A stretch of DNA of 64,000 bases from Pseudomonas sp. RIT-PI-S (GTDB taxonomy: Bacteria > Pseudomonadota > Gammaproteobacteria > Pseudomonadales > Pseudomonadaceae): positions 124,001 through 188,000 of the forward strand of contig NZ_JANZKJ010000007.1 in the NCBI RefSeq assembly GCF_025642975.1, in the 5' to 3' direction. The translations under genes were made by a program, and so were the position numbers. Every line of letters begins with the position of its first letter. Position 1 is the stretch's first letter. Of this stretch, positions 47,230 through 56,151 are shown one piece after another. The notes under the pieces were generated by a model. That model was given only the letters and a program-made list of their open reading frames with translations, did no database searches and was not told where the DNA came from.

Positions 47230-49815
47230 CTAGCCGGCGCTGGCGCGGCCGGGTGGAGCGTTCTGGTCGTGGAGCAGGCTGAGCAAGGCGTCCCGGTCTA
47301 TCGGCCGGCTGAGGAAGTAACCCTGCACCTCATGGCACTGGTCATGGGTCAACGCGCTCAGTTGCTGCTCGGTTTCCACACCCTCGGCCGTTACGGTCAT
47401 GCCCATGGCCTTGCCCAGGCTGATGATCGCCCGTACCACCGCGCGGTCGCCTTCGGCGGCGGTGGTGCCATTGAGCGCAGCGATGAAGCGCCGGTCGATC
47501 TTGATGCTGTCGAACGGATAGGCCCGCAAGTACCCCAGTGAGGAGTAGCCGGTGCCGAAGTCATCCATGTTCAGTTTCACCCCCAGCTCTTTCAGCGCGT
47601 TCATGGTCGCCAGGGCGTTGTCGATGGCGGTGAGCATCACATTCTCGGTGATCTCCAGCTCCAGGCGCTGCGCCGGCAGGCCGGTGGCGATCAAGGTGTC
47701 GCGCACATCCTTGACCACGTCGCTGCGGGCGAACTGCGCTGGTGACAGGTTGACTGACACCACCAGCGGTTGCGGCCAGGTGCAGGCGGTACGGCATGCT
47801 TCATAAAGCACCCAGCGGCCGAGCGGAACGATCAGCTCCGACTGCTCCGCCAGCGGAATGAACGTATCTGGCCCGATCAGCCCTTCCACCGGGTGGTGCC
47901 AGCGCACCAGCGCCTCCACGGACACGATGGCCAGGCCGTCGATCTGATAACGGGGCTGGTAGTGCAACACGAATTCCTGGTTGCGTATGGCAAGCCGTAG
48001 CTCGCTCTCCAGCCGGCGCCGATGCTGGATCTGCTCACTCATTTGCTCGGAGAAATAGCGCCAGGTGCCCTTGCCGTCATTCTTGGCCTCGTACAAGGCA
48101 ATGTCGGCGCAGCGGATCAGCTCGTGGCCTTCATAGCCCTGCAGGCGGCTCTGCGCAATGCCCAGGCTGGCACCTACGTGCAAGGTGTGCTCGGCATAGC
48201 TCACCGGCTGCTGCAGGCTATCGATCAGGCGCTGGCAGAAGCGGTCGATCTCGAAGCGGTTCTCTGGCCCGCAGAGGATCAGCACGAACTCATCGCCGCC
48301 CAAACGGGCGATCAGGTCCAGGTCGCGGGTGCTCGCCTTGAGGCGCTTGGCGATTTCCAGCAGCACCGCATCGCCGGCCGGGTGCCCAAGGCTATCGTTG
48401 ATGGGTTTGAAGTTATCCAGGTCGATGAGTATCAGGGTCAGTGGCGGCCCTTCATGGCGGGGCGCCAACGCATCTTCGAGGTAGCGCCCGAGCAGGTTGC
48501 GGTTGGGCAGCCCGGTGAGCGCGTCATGCATGGACAAGTGCTGGATCTGCGCATGGGCCGCCACTTCATCGGTGATGTCGTTGGCAGTGCCACGAAAGCC
48601 AACCACCGAGCCTGCCTCTAGAATCGGCCGGGCCGAAACCCGGCAATGGCGGCGGTCGGTGTTGTGGTCGCGGTAGGCGCAGCGCAAGGTCGTCCCGGTC
48701 GTGGGGTGCTCTGGCAGGCTGGCCAGCCACGGGCCGATGGGCGTGGTATCGCAACTGAGCAGTTGCTCGATCGGCACGCCTATCCACGCCTCGACCCCAT
48801 ACCCGGTGACCTCGGCGAAGCGGGCCGAGAGGTAGGTCAGGCGGCCGCGGCTGTCGGCCTCCCAGATCCAGTCCGAGGCGGCCTCAGCCACTGCCCGGAA
48901 GCGCTCCTCGCTCGCCTCCAGCGCGCGGTTGCTGGCATGCAGCACCTGCAGGTGTTCGTCGATCCGCCGTGCCGCGCGGATGGCAAAAAAGAAGAAATAA
49001 GCGAGCAGCAGGGCCAGGATCACCCCGATGGTCAACAGCCCCGGCAGCACACTCCAGAGCAGCTCGCGCCCTGGCTGGCCTTGAGTCCAGGTCAGATAAA
49101 AGCCGGTGTGGTCCAGCTGCATGCTGGCTAGGGAGCCCGGCTGGCGGTCGACGCTAAGGTTCTTGAGGCTGAAGTTCTCCCCCATCAACGCCAGCTTTTC
49201 CGGAGTGAGTTGATCGACGAACACCAGCACCGGCAGCTGCTGCAGGTCCAGGTTCGAGGGATGGCTGTCCGGCTGGATCACCGCGGCCACCAGCAGTGCA
49301 GGCCAACCGTTGAACAGCACATAGCGGCTGACCCCTTCACGCCGGGGAGCGGCCGCCCGAGCGGCATCGACGAGGTCTGCCTGGGCGGCGTCGCTGAATG
49401 AAGCGAACTGCGCTTCGCTTGGCAGGCCCTTATATAAGGCGTAGCGCGTCAGCCGACGGTCGATCACGAATACCCCCTCGAACCCCGAGGCGGTGTACAG
49501 GGTGCTGCCCATGTTGCGTTCGTCATAGGCCCACTGGCGGTCCAACGGCCCTGCGGCGAGCTCTTGGTAGCCCGCGTCCCAGATGGCGTTGGTGAGCAGC
49601 ACGGCCATGTTCGCCGCGACCCTCGCTTCCAAGGCCTTTTCGGTGAAAAACCGGCTTTGCTCGGCCTCGGCGGTGTCGAGGCGGTTGGCCAGGGTGAAGA
49701 GCGCGACCAGGGCCACGGCGAAAATAACGGCGAAAATGGCACCTACGATCAGCAAGAATCGCCGAGTACGCAAGAACTGGGGCTGGGTGCCAGGCGCGGA
49801 CGCTCTCATTTCCAT
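47230..49815 (-). CDS. CHASE4-PAS-GGDEF-EAL cyclic-di-GMP protein
   Basis: 861 aa from ATG 49815. TM1 at about residues 19-42 and TM2 at about 258-285 enclose a periplasmic CHASE4-like sensor. PAS (about 300-415), GGDEF (about 425-585) and EAL (about 600-850) follow. The GGDEF motif is intact (ARLGGDEFVLIL), and RDLD five residues before it forms the RxxD inhibitory I-site. The EAL motif is also intact (VEALVRW), as are the later metal-ligand blocks (NLSPAQF, LEITEN, MDDFGTGYSSLGYLR, KIDRRFI, TAEGVET). It could make or break c-di-GMP. The start is uncertain (49854 and 50139 are also open). Confidence 0.88.
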   Translation of the reverse strand: MEMRASAPGTQPQFLRTRRFLLIVGAIFAVIFAVALVALFTLANRLDTAEAEQSRFFTEKALEARVAANMAVLLTNAIWDAGYQELAAGPLDRQWAYDERNMGSTLYTASGFEGVFVIDRRLTRYALYKGLPSEAQFASFSDAAQADLVDAARAAAPRREGVSRYVLFNGWPALLVAAVIQPDSHPSNLDLQQLPVLVFVDQLTPEKLALMGENFSLKNLSVDRQPGSLASMQLDHTGFYLTWTQGQPGRELLWSVLPGLLTIGVILALLLAYFFFFAIRAARRIDEHLQVLHASNRALEASEERFRAVAEAASDWIWEADSRGRLTYLSARFAEVTGYGVEAWIGVPIEQLLSCDTTPIGPWLASLPEHPTTGTTLRCAYRDHNTDRRHCRVSARPILEAGSVVGFRGTANDITDEVAAHAQIQHLSMHDALTGLPNRNLLGRYLEDALAPRHEGPPLTLILIDLDNFKPINDSLGHPAGDAVLLEIAKRLKASTRDLDLIARLGGDEFVLILCGPENRFEIDRFCQRLIDSLQQPVSYAEHTLHVGASLGIAQSRLQGYEGHELIRCADIALYEAKNDGKGTWRYFSEQMSEQIQHRRRLESELRLAIRNQEFVLHYQPRYQIDGLAIVSVEALVRWHHPVEGLIGPDTFIPLAEQSELIVPLGRWVLYEACRTACTWPQPLVVSVNLSPAQFARSDVVKDVRDTLIATGLPAQRLELEITENVMLTAIDNALATMNALKELGVKLNMDDFGTGYSSLGYLRAYPFDSIKIDRRFIAALNGTTAAEGDRAVVRAIISLGKAMGMTVTAEGVETEQQLSALTHDQCHEVQGYFLSRPIDRDALLSLLHDQNAPPGRASAG

Positions 49816-50101
49816 GTTTCGGCCGGTTCCTTGTGCAAAGCCGTTGCCGCTCATTGCCCATAGCTTGCAAAAACGGTCGATATCCTTATCGAGGGGCAAT
49901 GCGACCCAGCGCACGCGGGGTCCGATGACATCTCGACGGGGCCCGGCGGTCAGAGGTTCCCACCTTGACATACCGACCGTCTGGCTAATGCGCCGGGCCA
50001 ACGCTGCCAGCGATGCAGCGCACACTGAGCGCCTGTATGCTGGCCCGAACGGCGCCAGGCTGATGTCGCGCGCCCTCAACCCGAAGGGAGTGCCCTTGCT
50101 G

Positions 50102-51166
50102 ATGGCTTTGCCTCCATTGCACGCGAATGAACAACCCACCGAACTGCCAAGCTCTCGCTCGGCGGAAGGCCGCTACCACAACCTCACCGTGCTGCCGCGC
50201 GACGGGGTGCTGAAGAAGTTGCGCATCGGCTTCAAATACCTGTTGCTGCGCAAGCCTGCGAACACTCGCCCCAGTGCACCGCTACCGGTGCAGCCGCTGT
50301 CACGCCAGGCGCTGCTCGACGCGCCGGATAACAGCCTCTGGCGGCTTGGGCATTCCACCATGCTGATCAAGGCCAGCGGGCAGTTCTACCTCACTGACCC
50401 GGTGTTTTCCGAACGCGCTTCACCCGTTCAGTGGGCTGGGCCGCGGCGCTTCCATGCGCCGCCGCTCGATCTCGCCGAGCTGCCTGCGCTGGCCGCGGTG
50501 ATCATTTCTCACAATCACTACGATCACCTCGACCACGCCAGCGTGATGGCGCTGGCCGCGACTACCGAGCACTTCCTGGCGCCGCTTGGGGTGGGCGACA
50601 CCCTGGTGCAATGGGGCATCCCTGCGGCGAAGGTTCGCCAGCTGGACTGGTGGCAAGAAACCGAGCTGGCCGGCATTCGCTTCGCCGCCACGCCGGCCCA
50701 GCATTTTTCCGGGCGCGGCCTGTTCGACAGCAACCAGACGCTCTGGGCCTCTTGGGTGATGATCGCTCCAGGCTGGCGGCTGTTCTTCAGCGGCGATTCA
50801 GGCTACTTCGATGGGTTCAAGCGTATCGGTGAGCGCTACGGGCCGTTTGACCTGGCCATGGTCGAGACCGGCGCCTACAACGTGGCCTGGCCTAGCGTGC
50901 ACATGCAGCCGGAGGAAAGCCTCAAGGCGTGCCAGGACGTCAAGGGCCGCTGGATGCTGCCCATCCACAACGGCACGTTCGACCTATCCATCCACGCCTG
51001 GCAGGAACCATTCGAGCGCATCACCCGGCTGGCCGAGGCGGCGGGAATGCCCTTGGCCACGCCGCGCCTGGGCGAGCGGCTCGACCTGCTGCAACCGCAG
51101 CGCGGCACGCCGTGGTGGCGCGAGGCGCTGGCGCTCAGCGAGGCGGAGCCGGCGTACCCACGTTGA
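50102..51166 (+). CDS. MBL-fold metallo-hydrolase (NAPE-PLD-like/UlaG-like)
   Basis: 354 aa. The metallo-beta-lactamase signature HxHxDH is visible as SHNHYDHLDH (about residue 140), with LGHSTMLI upstream, FFSGDSGYFDGF containing the metal-ligand Asp, and a last His in MLPIHNGTF. The length and blocks resemble the NAPE-PLD/RomA branch. No signal peptide. Start codon is uncertain: ATG 50102, TTG 50096 and GTG 50090 are in frame behind the same AAGGGAG site. Its stop abuts the convergent FNT gene. Substrate unknown. Confidence 0.8.
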   Translation: MALPPLHANEQPTELPSSRSAEGRYHNLTVLPRDGVLKKLRIGFKYLLLRKPANTRPSAPLPVQPLSRQALLDAPDNSLWRLGHSTMLIKASGQFYLTDPVFSERASPVQWAGPRRFHAPPLDLAELPALAAVIISHNHYDHLDHASVMALAATTEHFLAPLGVGDTLVQWGIPAAKVRQLDWWQETELAGIRFAATPAQHFSGRGLFDSNQTLWASWVMIAPGWRLFFSGDSGYFDGFKRIGERYGPFDLAMVETGAYNVAWPSVHMQPEESLKACQDVKGRWMLPIHNGTFDLSIHAWQEPFERITRLAEAAGMPLATPRLGERLDLLQPQRGTPWWREALALSEAEPAYPR

Positions 51167-52018
51167 TCAAGGCGCCTTGCGGCCGGAGGCGTCGCTGCGG
51201 ATCTGCGCGTGGCTGATCAGGGCAAAGATAAAGCTGCCACCGATGATGTTGCCGGCCAGGGTAGGGCCGGCGAAGCCGAGCCAGAATTCACTCCAGGGCA
51301 GCTCGCCTGCCCACACCAGGTAAGAAACCTCCGCGGCGCCCACCACGATGTGGGTGAAGTCCCCGAGCGCCATCAGGTAGGTGACCATCACGATCACCCA
51401 GATGCGGGCGCTATCCAGCGCGGCGATCATCCACACCATGGTGGCGATCATCCAGCCGGAGATCACGCCTTTGGAGAACATCTGCGACGGAGCGTTTTCC
51501 ATGACCTTGCGCCCGATGTCCAGGAAGGCGGCATCGGTGTTGGCGTCGAAAATCGGCAAGTGCAGCATCACCCACGACACCAGCAGCGTGCCGACCAGGT
51601 TGCCCCCCAGCACTACCCCCCATAGCCGCAGCAACCGGCCGAAATTTCCCAGGGTCGGCTTGGTCATCACCGGCAGCACCGCTGTGAGGGTGTTCTCGGT
51701 AAACAGCTGCTGGCGCGCCAGGATCACTGCGAGGAACCCGGCCGAGTAACCGAAGCTGGCGATCACATGGCTGGGGTCGCCGTCGGGCAGGCGGGCGTTG
51801 AGCAGCCCCATGGCCATCAATGACAGGCCCATGGTCAGCCCGGCTGCCAGCGCTGACCAGAACAGGGCCGCCACGCTGCGTTCAAGCTCATGATCGCCTT
51901 CGCTGCGGATGATCTCGTGCAGCACCGCAGGGCGCGGCGCCTTGCTTTCGTCGACTTCCTGTTTTTCATCCTGGGACAGGCCAGGGGTTTCTTTATGGTG
52001 GTGGCTTGGTTCGGTCAT
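51167..52018 (-). CDS. Formate/nitrite transporter-family protein, YfdC-like
   Basis: 283 aa. After a charged, His-rich N-terminus of about 45 residues come six membrane segments of the FNT fold, including the entry motif ALAAGLTMGLSLMAMGL, LFTENTL, and LGGNLVGTLLVSW. The region ALGDFTHIVVGAAEVSYLV replaces the usual FNT motif and fits the YfdC subgroup rather than FocA or NirC. The substrate is not established. It is followed on the same strand by nothing and starts 43 bp after the alpha/beta hydrolase gene, which may be in the same transcript. Confidence 0.83.
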   Translation of the reverse strand: MTEPSHHHKETPGLSQDEKQEVDESKAPRPAVLHEIIRSEGDHELERSVAALFWSALAAGLTMGLSLMAMGLLNARLPDGDPSHVIASFGYSAGFLAVILARQQLFTENTLTAVLPVMTKPTLGNFGRLLRLWGVVLGGNLVGTLLVSWVMLHLPIFDANTDAAFLDIGRKVMENAPSQMFSKGVISGWMIATMVWMIAALDSARIWVIVMVTYLMALGDFTHIVVGAAEVSYLVWAGELPWSEFWLGFAGPTLAGNIIGGSFIFALISHAQIRSDASGRKAP

Positions 52019-52061
52019 CAGGCGTGCTCCAGAGTTGAGCTACTGACTTCCGGCCGTCTCG

Positions 52062-52958
52062 TTAGTTGCGGGCCGCGCTCACGCCAAACAGCTCCCGCAC
52101 TGCCAGGGCATACTCCCGGCCGCCGATGCCCAGGCTGTTGTTGTGCGTGCCACCCGGGATCAGCAACAGCCGCTTGGGCGCCTGGGCCGCGGCGAACAGC
52201 TCCCGGCTGAAGCGGTCGGGCACGTACTTGTCGTCGGTGCCGTGGGCGATCAACACCGGCATGCGGACCTTGCCGATCTTGTCCACGGAATCGAATTTTT
52301 CCGAGAGAATCCAGCGGATCGGCAGCGACGTATCGATCACCGCCTGGGCCGCATCGGCCATGTTGGTGAAGGTCGATTCGATCATCAGCCCGGCGGCGGG
52401 CGGCGCTTCGCCCTGGCCAATGCGCTCGGCCAATTCCACGGCGATGGCGCCGCCCAGGGAGTGCCCATAGATGAAGCGCTTGCCGGCATCGGGCTGCAGC
52501 GTCACCAGCCGGGCCCAGGCGGTTTCGGCGTCTTCGTACACGCTTCGTTCCGAAGGCAGCGCACCGCGGCTCTGGCCGAAGCCGCGGTAGTCTATGGCCA
52601 ATACCGAGAACCCCAGCGCGCGCAACTGGCCGATCCGCCGCAGCTGTGCGGTCAGGTCCCAGCGCGTGCCATGCAGGTAGAGCGCAGCGGGCGCCCCCGG
52701 CGTGGGCGCCGGCCACCACCAGGCGTGTACGTACTGGCGCGTGCCGGTCAACTCCGCTGCCGCCGGGATGTCCATCTCCACTACCCCGGGCGGCAAGCCG
52801 CTGAACCAGCTCGCCGGCCCCGGCTCGATGTTGAAGATCAGCTCCCGCTCCTTGTACGCCAGCCGCGAGCAGCCATAGGGCAGGCCCACCGCCACCCCCA
52901 GTGCGAGAACGGCCAGGGCACGCCAGCCGCGGCGGCGAAAAGCGCTTGATAAGGCCAT
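52062..52958 (-). CDS. Alpha/beta hydrolase, membrane-anchored
   Basis: 298 aa with an N-terminal hydrophobic anchor (ALAVLALGVAVGLPYGCS, with a possible but weak lipobox). The fold is that of the BAAT/ABHD17 group: YLHGTRWDLTAQLRRI (oxyanion hole), VLAIDYRGFGQSRG, nucleophile GHSLGG (about residue 166), a late Asp in HGTDDKYVP and His in GGTHNN. This triad is complete. It faces the periplasm if the anchor is uncleaved. Substrate unknown. RBS-like AGGTA precedes the ATG. Confidence 0.83.
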   Translation of the reverse strand: MALSSAFRRRGWRALAVLALGVAVGLPYGCSRLAYKERELIFNIEPGPASWFSGLPPGVVEMDIPAAAELTGTRQYVHAWWWPAPTPGAPAALYLHGTRWDLTAQLRRIGQLRALGFSVLAIDYRGFGQSRGALPSERSVYEDAETAWARLVTLQPDAGKRFIYGHSLGGAIAVELAERIGQGEAPPAAGLMIESTFTNMADAAQAVIDTSLPIRWILSEKFDSVDKIGKVRMPVLIAHGTDDKYVPDRFSRELFAAAQAPKRLLLIPGGTHNNSLGIGGREYALAVRELFGVSAARN

Positions 52959-53129
52959 TGGCGGGTACCTGGCAAAGGCGAAGAGGTGTAGATGAGACTA
53001 CGCCGCGGCGGCCGGGTTGCGGCCGGGGCACCGTAAAGGCCCTGGCTCAGCGGACAGGGTGCACAGTAGCGCACCGGCGGCGTCTGATGGGCCGTGCGCT
53101 TCCAAGGCCGCTGATCATCACACCACTGG

Positions 53130-53849
53130 TCATGCGGAACCTTCACCAACTTCCCGTACATGCAGCGCTCGGTCTAGCAGCTCGATTTCATAGCGGTGAC
53201 GGTCGTTGAGCATTTTCAGAAGCAGGCTACCTAGGGCAAACCCAACGAGTATCGCCAGCCCGAGTAGCGGCGCCAGGTTGAGGGGATGCTCTATCAACCT
53301 TTCGGCAAATGCACGGCGCACCGTTTCAAAGCCACTCAGCACTTGTACGGAGGAAAACCCCATTATTACCAAGGTAAGGACAGCTATCTTGTCTCCAGCT
53401 ATGAGAGTAACGCGCCGCTCATAGCGGGCGACTTTTTGGCTCAACAGCAAATGGGCGTGCTTGAGTTCCTCGGTGGAATATTTCAGCAACGTTTGTACGT
53501 AGGTTGCTTCTGTATCGAATTGCCCAAGCAGCTGCGCTAGGGTGTCGTCGCGCCAGTGACGCAGTTCGGACATGGCCGCGATGATTGGAAAACACAAAGC
53601 GATAAGTAGAAGTACCAGGCCGAGCAATCCGCTGACGGCCCCGGCTAGTTGTGCAGTGTCGCTAACTGGCTGCCCGGCCCGGGCCCAGCCGGCAACACAC
53701 AGAGCGGGGATGAACATCGTAATACTGGCCCAGAAACAGCGTCGTCCGAGCCGCTCAGTGAGGCCCAGGAAAGGCCGTTGCGCATGGACTGTATGAGCCC
53801 TGCAACTATTGAGGAAGATAAGTATTGTCCTGACGTGCGCTGGCAGCAT
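53130..53849 (-). CDS. Orphan membrane protein with coiled-coil, unknown function
   Basis: 239 aa. Four membrane segments fall at about residues 38-58, 67-92, 151-173 and 189-213. Between the second and third is a cytoplasmic or periplasmic helix (about 95-145, LRHWRDDTLAQLLGQFDTEA...VARYERR) that could form a coiled coil, and the tail after the fourth is basic/acidic. I recognise no family. The DNA is more AT-rich than the flanks and the codons are less biased, so it may be acquired. The AAGG sequence 8 bp upstream supports the ATG at 53849, although later starts remain possible. Confidence 0.5.
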   Translation of the reverse strand: MLPAHVRTILIFLNSCRAHTVHAQRPFLGLTERLGRRCFWASITMFIPALCVAGWARAGQPVSDTAQLAGAVSGLLGLVLLLIALCFPIIAAMSELRHWRDDTLAQLLGQFDTEATYVQTLLKYSTEELKHAHLLLSQKVARYERRVTLIAGDKIAVLTLVIMGFSSVQVLSGFETVRRAFAERLIEHPLNLAPLLGLAILVGFALGSLLLKMLNDRHRYEIELLDRALHVREVGEGSA

Positions 53850-54128
53850 GCTTGGAGCCTTTCGAGGTGGGAGGGAGCATTTAACACTACCTCTTCACAT
53901 GAGCGAGCCCTGCCAAAGCCTGTTGGGAATGGTTTTACAGCACATTAGTAAAAAGCCTACGTCGTCGTATGCACTGTAGGACCTGCACTGCACGCGAACC
54001 GGCGTAGTCCGACGCCTTACCTAGGTCAAACAACGCATTCCTATGGCGGCATTTACCTAAGCCAGCCTGGATATGTGGTCCGCCTATAACGGGTTTCCGC
54101 CGCACATCGGCACTCTAGGAAGCCTGCA
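53850..54128. other. AT-richer intergenic region before the monooxygenase gene
   Basis: This 279 bp gap is more AT-rich than the window as a whole. It holds an AGGAAG ribosome-binding site just before the ATG at 54129. I see no clear promoter, operator, tRNA or repeat end. The junction of a possible acquired segment should lie in or near it. Confidence 0.4.
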
Positions 54129-56024
54129 ATGACAATCGGTTCTAGCTTTGATCATCCTGCTGATCTCACCTCTCCTGGCACCCGCGCCGCGCCATGGGCC
54201 GCGCGCTTCCCTAACCCCCCTGATCTCTGCTTCGATTACCGCAAACTAGTAGAGCTCAGCGGTGGTATAGCCGAGGCAAAAGAGCCCGAGCGTAGGATTG
54301 GTATTATTGGCGCGGGCGTGGCTGGGCTCTGCGCCGCACGCGAACTCCTACGCGCAGGCTTTAAAAACGTGACGTTGATCGAGCAGTCCAGCCGAATAGG
54401 CGGCCGACATCTTACGGTTGCCGGCCCAGATGGGGGTGCTCCTTTCGAAATGGGGGCCATGCGCATCCCTTTTTTTAACCGCACGGGTGAGCCGCCCCAG
54501 GCCGGGCGGTCATTGATGGCCTACTTTGCTGGCCTCTTCGACTTAAAACTCTCGAATTTTCCCAATCCGGGTACCTCCTGGGTAAATGCCACAGGTATCT
54601 ATTTACGGGAAGGTTGTCTGCTTGGTGACACGCCACAGCTGTTGATCTGGACAAACGCGACCGGAGAAGAGCCACCGCCTTCAGATACTCTACAAAGAGT
54701 TTTTACAAAGTGGCTGCGGTTTGCCAAGCGAATGAGTGCGGTAGTGTCCCTGCACTACGGAACCGCCCGGTGGCCGATGTTATGGGCGGCTATTGTGGAG
54801 CGGTATTCGCCGCTTTCTTTCAGAGATCTTGTGCACCTCGAGGAGGCGCTTCAGAACCACCCAGACCCTTCGGACTTTGGCGGCCTCGGCATGACTGAAG
54901 AAGAGTCTCGAATTTTCTACGCTATCGGCATTGGGGACGGCAGTTGGGGGGCATTCTATGATGTCTGCTGCCTGTACCCCTTGCGGACCGCGATATTTGG
55001 ATTCAGCAGTCATCTTCAACTCGTTCACGGGCGGGTTGACGCAAACGATGCACCATTGCCAGCTCCGTTCATTGGTGCAAGGCAAATAAAGGATTCAGCT
55101 GGGCACGATTTCGATGCCCCGGCTTATCTCGGAATCGCCGCCTTGGACGATTGCCTGATGCATTTGCCTATCGCCGAGCTACATCGATCGATGTACGAAA
55201 CGTTGGTAGCAAAGCCGGATGGCCTTTTGATGAGATCCAAGGTCACCCGGATCGAGCGACGCTCGGCTGGCGAACTCAGCGTCACTGTTAAGAATGATGA
55301 GGGTGTCAAGCGGCTGCTTTTTGATGAGCTCATTGTCACCATCCCTTCATGGATATTGGAAACATGCGTCGAGCTGATAGGTTTCGATAAAAAAACCCTA
55401 CCTTTTGAGATTATCGATGCTTGGAAACATGCTCATTGGGAAAGCAGTTGCAAGGTCTACGCTCCACTAGATAAAGCTTTTTTTGAAAAAGAAATTGCTA
55501 TCCCGCAAATTCTTGTGACCGACAGCTTCGTGCATGATGTTTATGCATATCGATACAGTGAGCGCTATAAAGCTGACTGTATTTTGCTAAGTTACACTTG
55601 GGAGGATGATGCAAACAAACTATGTGCCTTCACCGATAGCGAGTTAGCTCAAAGGTGCCTGGCAGAGCTTGACCGTATTTTGCTGCGCTGTACCAACGTT
55701 GGGCTGGCAATTTCTCCTTATGTCGATATATCCAAGGCTCGCGTGCAGCGCTGGTTAAATGATCCCAATGCTCACGGATGTGCCCGATTGTATCGGCCGG
55801 GTACCTATCAGGATGTAGTGCGATTGATGGCGTTCAACCGAGATCACTCAGGCAAGAGTCGTTTGTACCTTGCCGGCGAAGGGTACTCCGCAGATGCGGG
55901 GTGGACAGAGCCAGCCCTGCGTGGCGCTTTGGACGCCGTTATCAACCTATGCAACAACACAGGGGCGAGATTTCATGGCGGATTCTCGATGGGCGATTAC
56001 CCCGAGTATTACCAGCGGAAGTAG
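54129..56024 (+). CDS. Flavin amino-acid 2-monooxygenase/oxidase-like protein
   Basis: 631 aa, flavin monoamine oxidase superfamily. The FAD Rossmann motif RIGIIGAGVAGLCAARELL is at about residues 56-74, RIGGR near 90, GAMRIPFF (the substrate-side Arg segment) near 110, FPNP near 148 and the C-terminal FAD contact YLAGEGYSADAGWTEPALRGA near 590. The layout resembles tryptophan 2-monooxygenase and the lysine monooxygenase DavB, which turn an amino acid into its chain-shortened amide, rather than ordinary amine oxidases. Strikingly AT-rich compared with neighbours. A nitrilase-family amidase follows 127 bp later, fitting a monooxygenase-amidase pair. Substrate unknown. Confidence 0.7.
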   Translation: MTIGSSFDHPADLTSPGTRAAPWAARFPNPPDLCFDYRKLVELSGGIAEAKEPERRIGIIGAGVAGLCAARELLRAGFKNVTLIEQSSRIGGRHLTVAGPDGGAPFEMGAMRIPFFNRTGEPPQAGRSLMAYFAGLFDLKLSNFPNPGTSWVNATGIYLREGCLLGDTPQLLIWTNATGEEPPPSDTLQRVFTKWLRFAKRMSAVVSLHYGTARWPMLWAAIVERYSPLSFRDLVHLEEALQNHPDPSDFGGLGMTEEESRIFYAIGIGDGSWGAFYDVCCLYPLRTAIFGFSSHLQLVHGRVDANDAPLPAPFIGARQIKDSAGHDFDAPAYLGIAALDDCLMHLPIAELHRSMYETLVAKPDGLLMRSKVTRIERRSAGELSVTVKNDEGVKRLLFDELIVTIPSWILETCVELIGFDKKTLPFEIIDAWKHAHWESSCKVYAPLDKAFFEKEIAIPQILVTDSFVHDVYAYRYSERYKADCILLSYTWEDDANKLCAFTDSELAQRCLAELDRILLRCTNVGLAISPYVDISKARVQRWLNDPNAHGCARLYRPGTYQDVVRLMAFNRDHSGKSRLYLAGEGYSADAGWTEPALRGALDAVINLCNNTGARFHGGFSMGDYPEYYQRK

Positions 56025-56093
56025 CGTTAGCCCTAGGAAGCCAGCGCTCCGCTAGAAATTTCACACACGCACTTAGGAAACTGCCGGCTTTAA

Positions 56094-56138
56094 TATTCGA
56101 ATGGATGGTATTCATATGTAAAGACATCCATTCGAATA
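56094..56138. promoter_or_regulatory. 14 bp perfect inverted repeat upstream of the amidase gene
   Basis: The arms TATTCGAATGGATG (56094-56107) and its exact complement (56125-56138) enclose a 17-base loop that contains the palindrome CATATG. It is followed on the plus strand by AAAAAGG, which is the ribosome-binding site of the next gene, so it is not a plus-strand terminator; no clear T-run is present on the minus side either. It may be an operator, an RNA leader hairpin, or a recombination scar at the edge of the AT-rich gene. Confidence 0.6.
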
Positions 56139-56151
56139 AAAAGGCTTGCAA

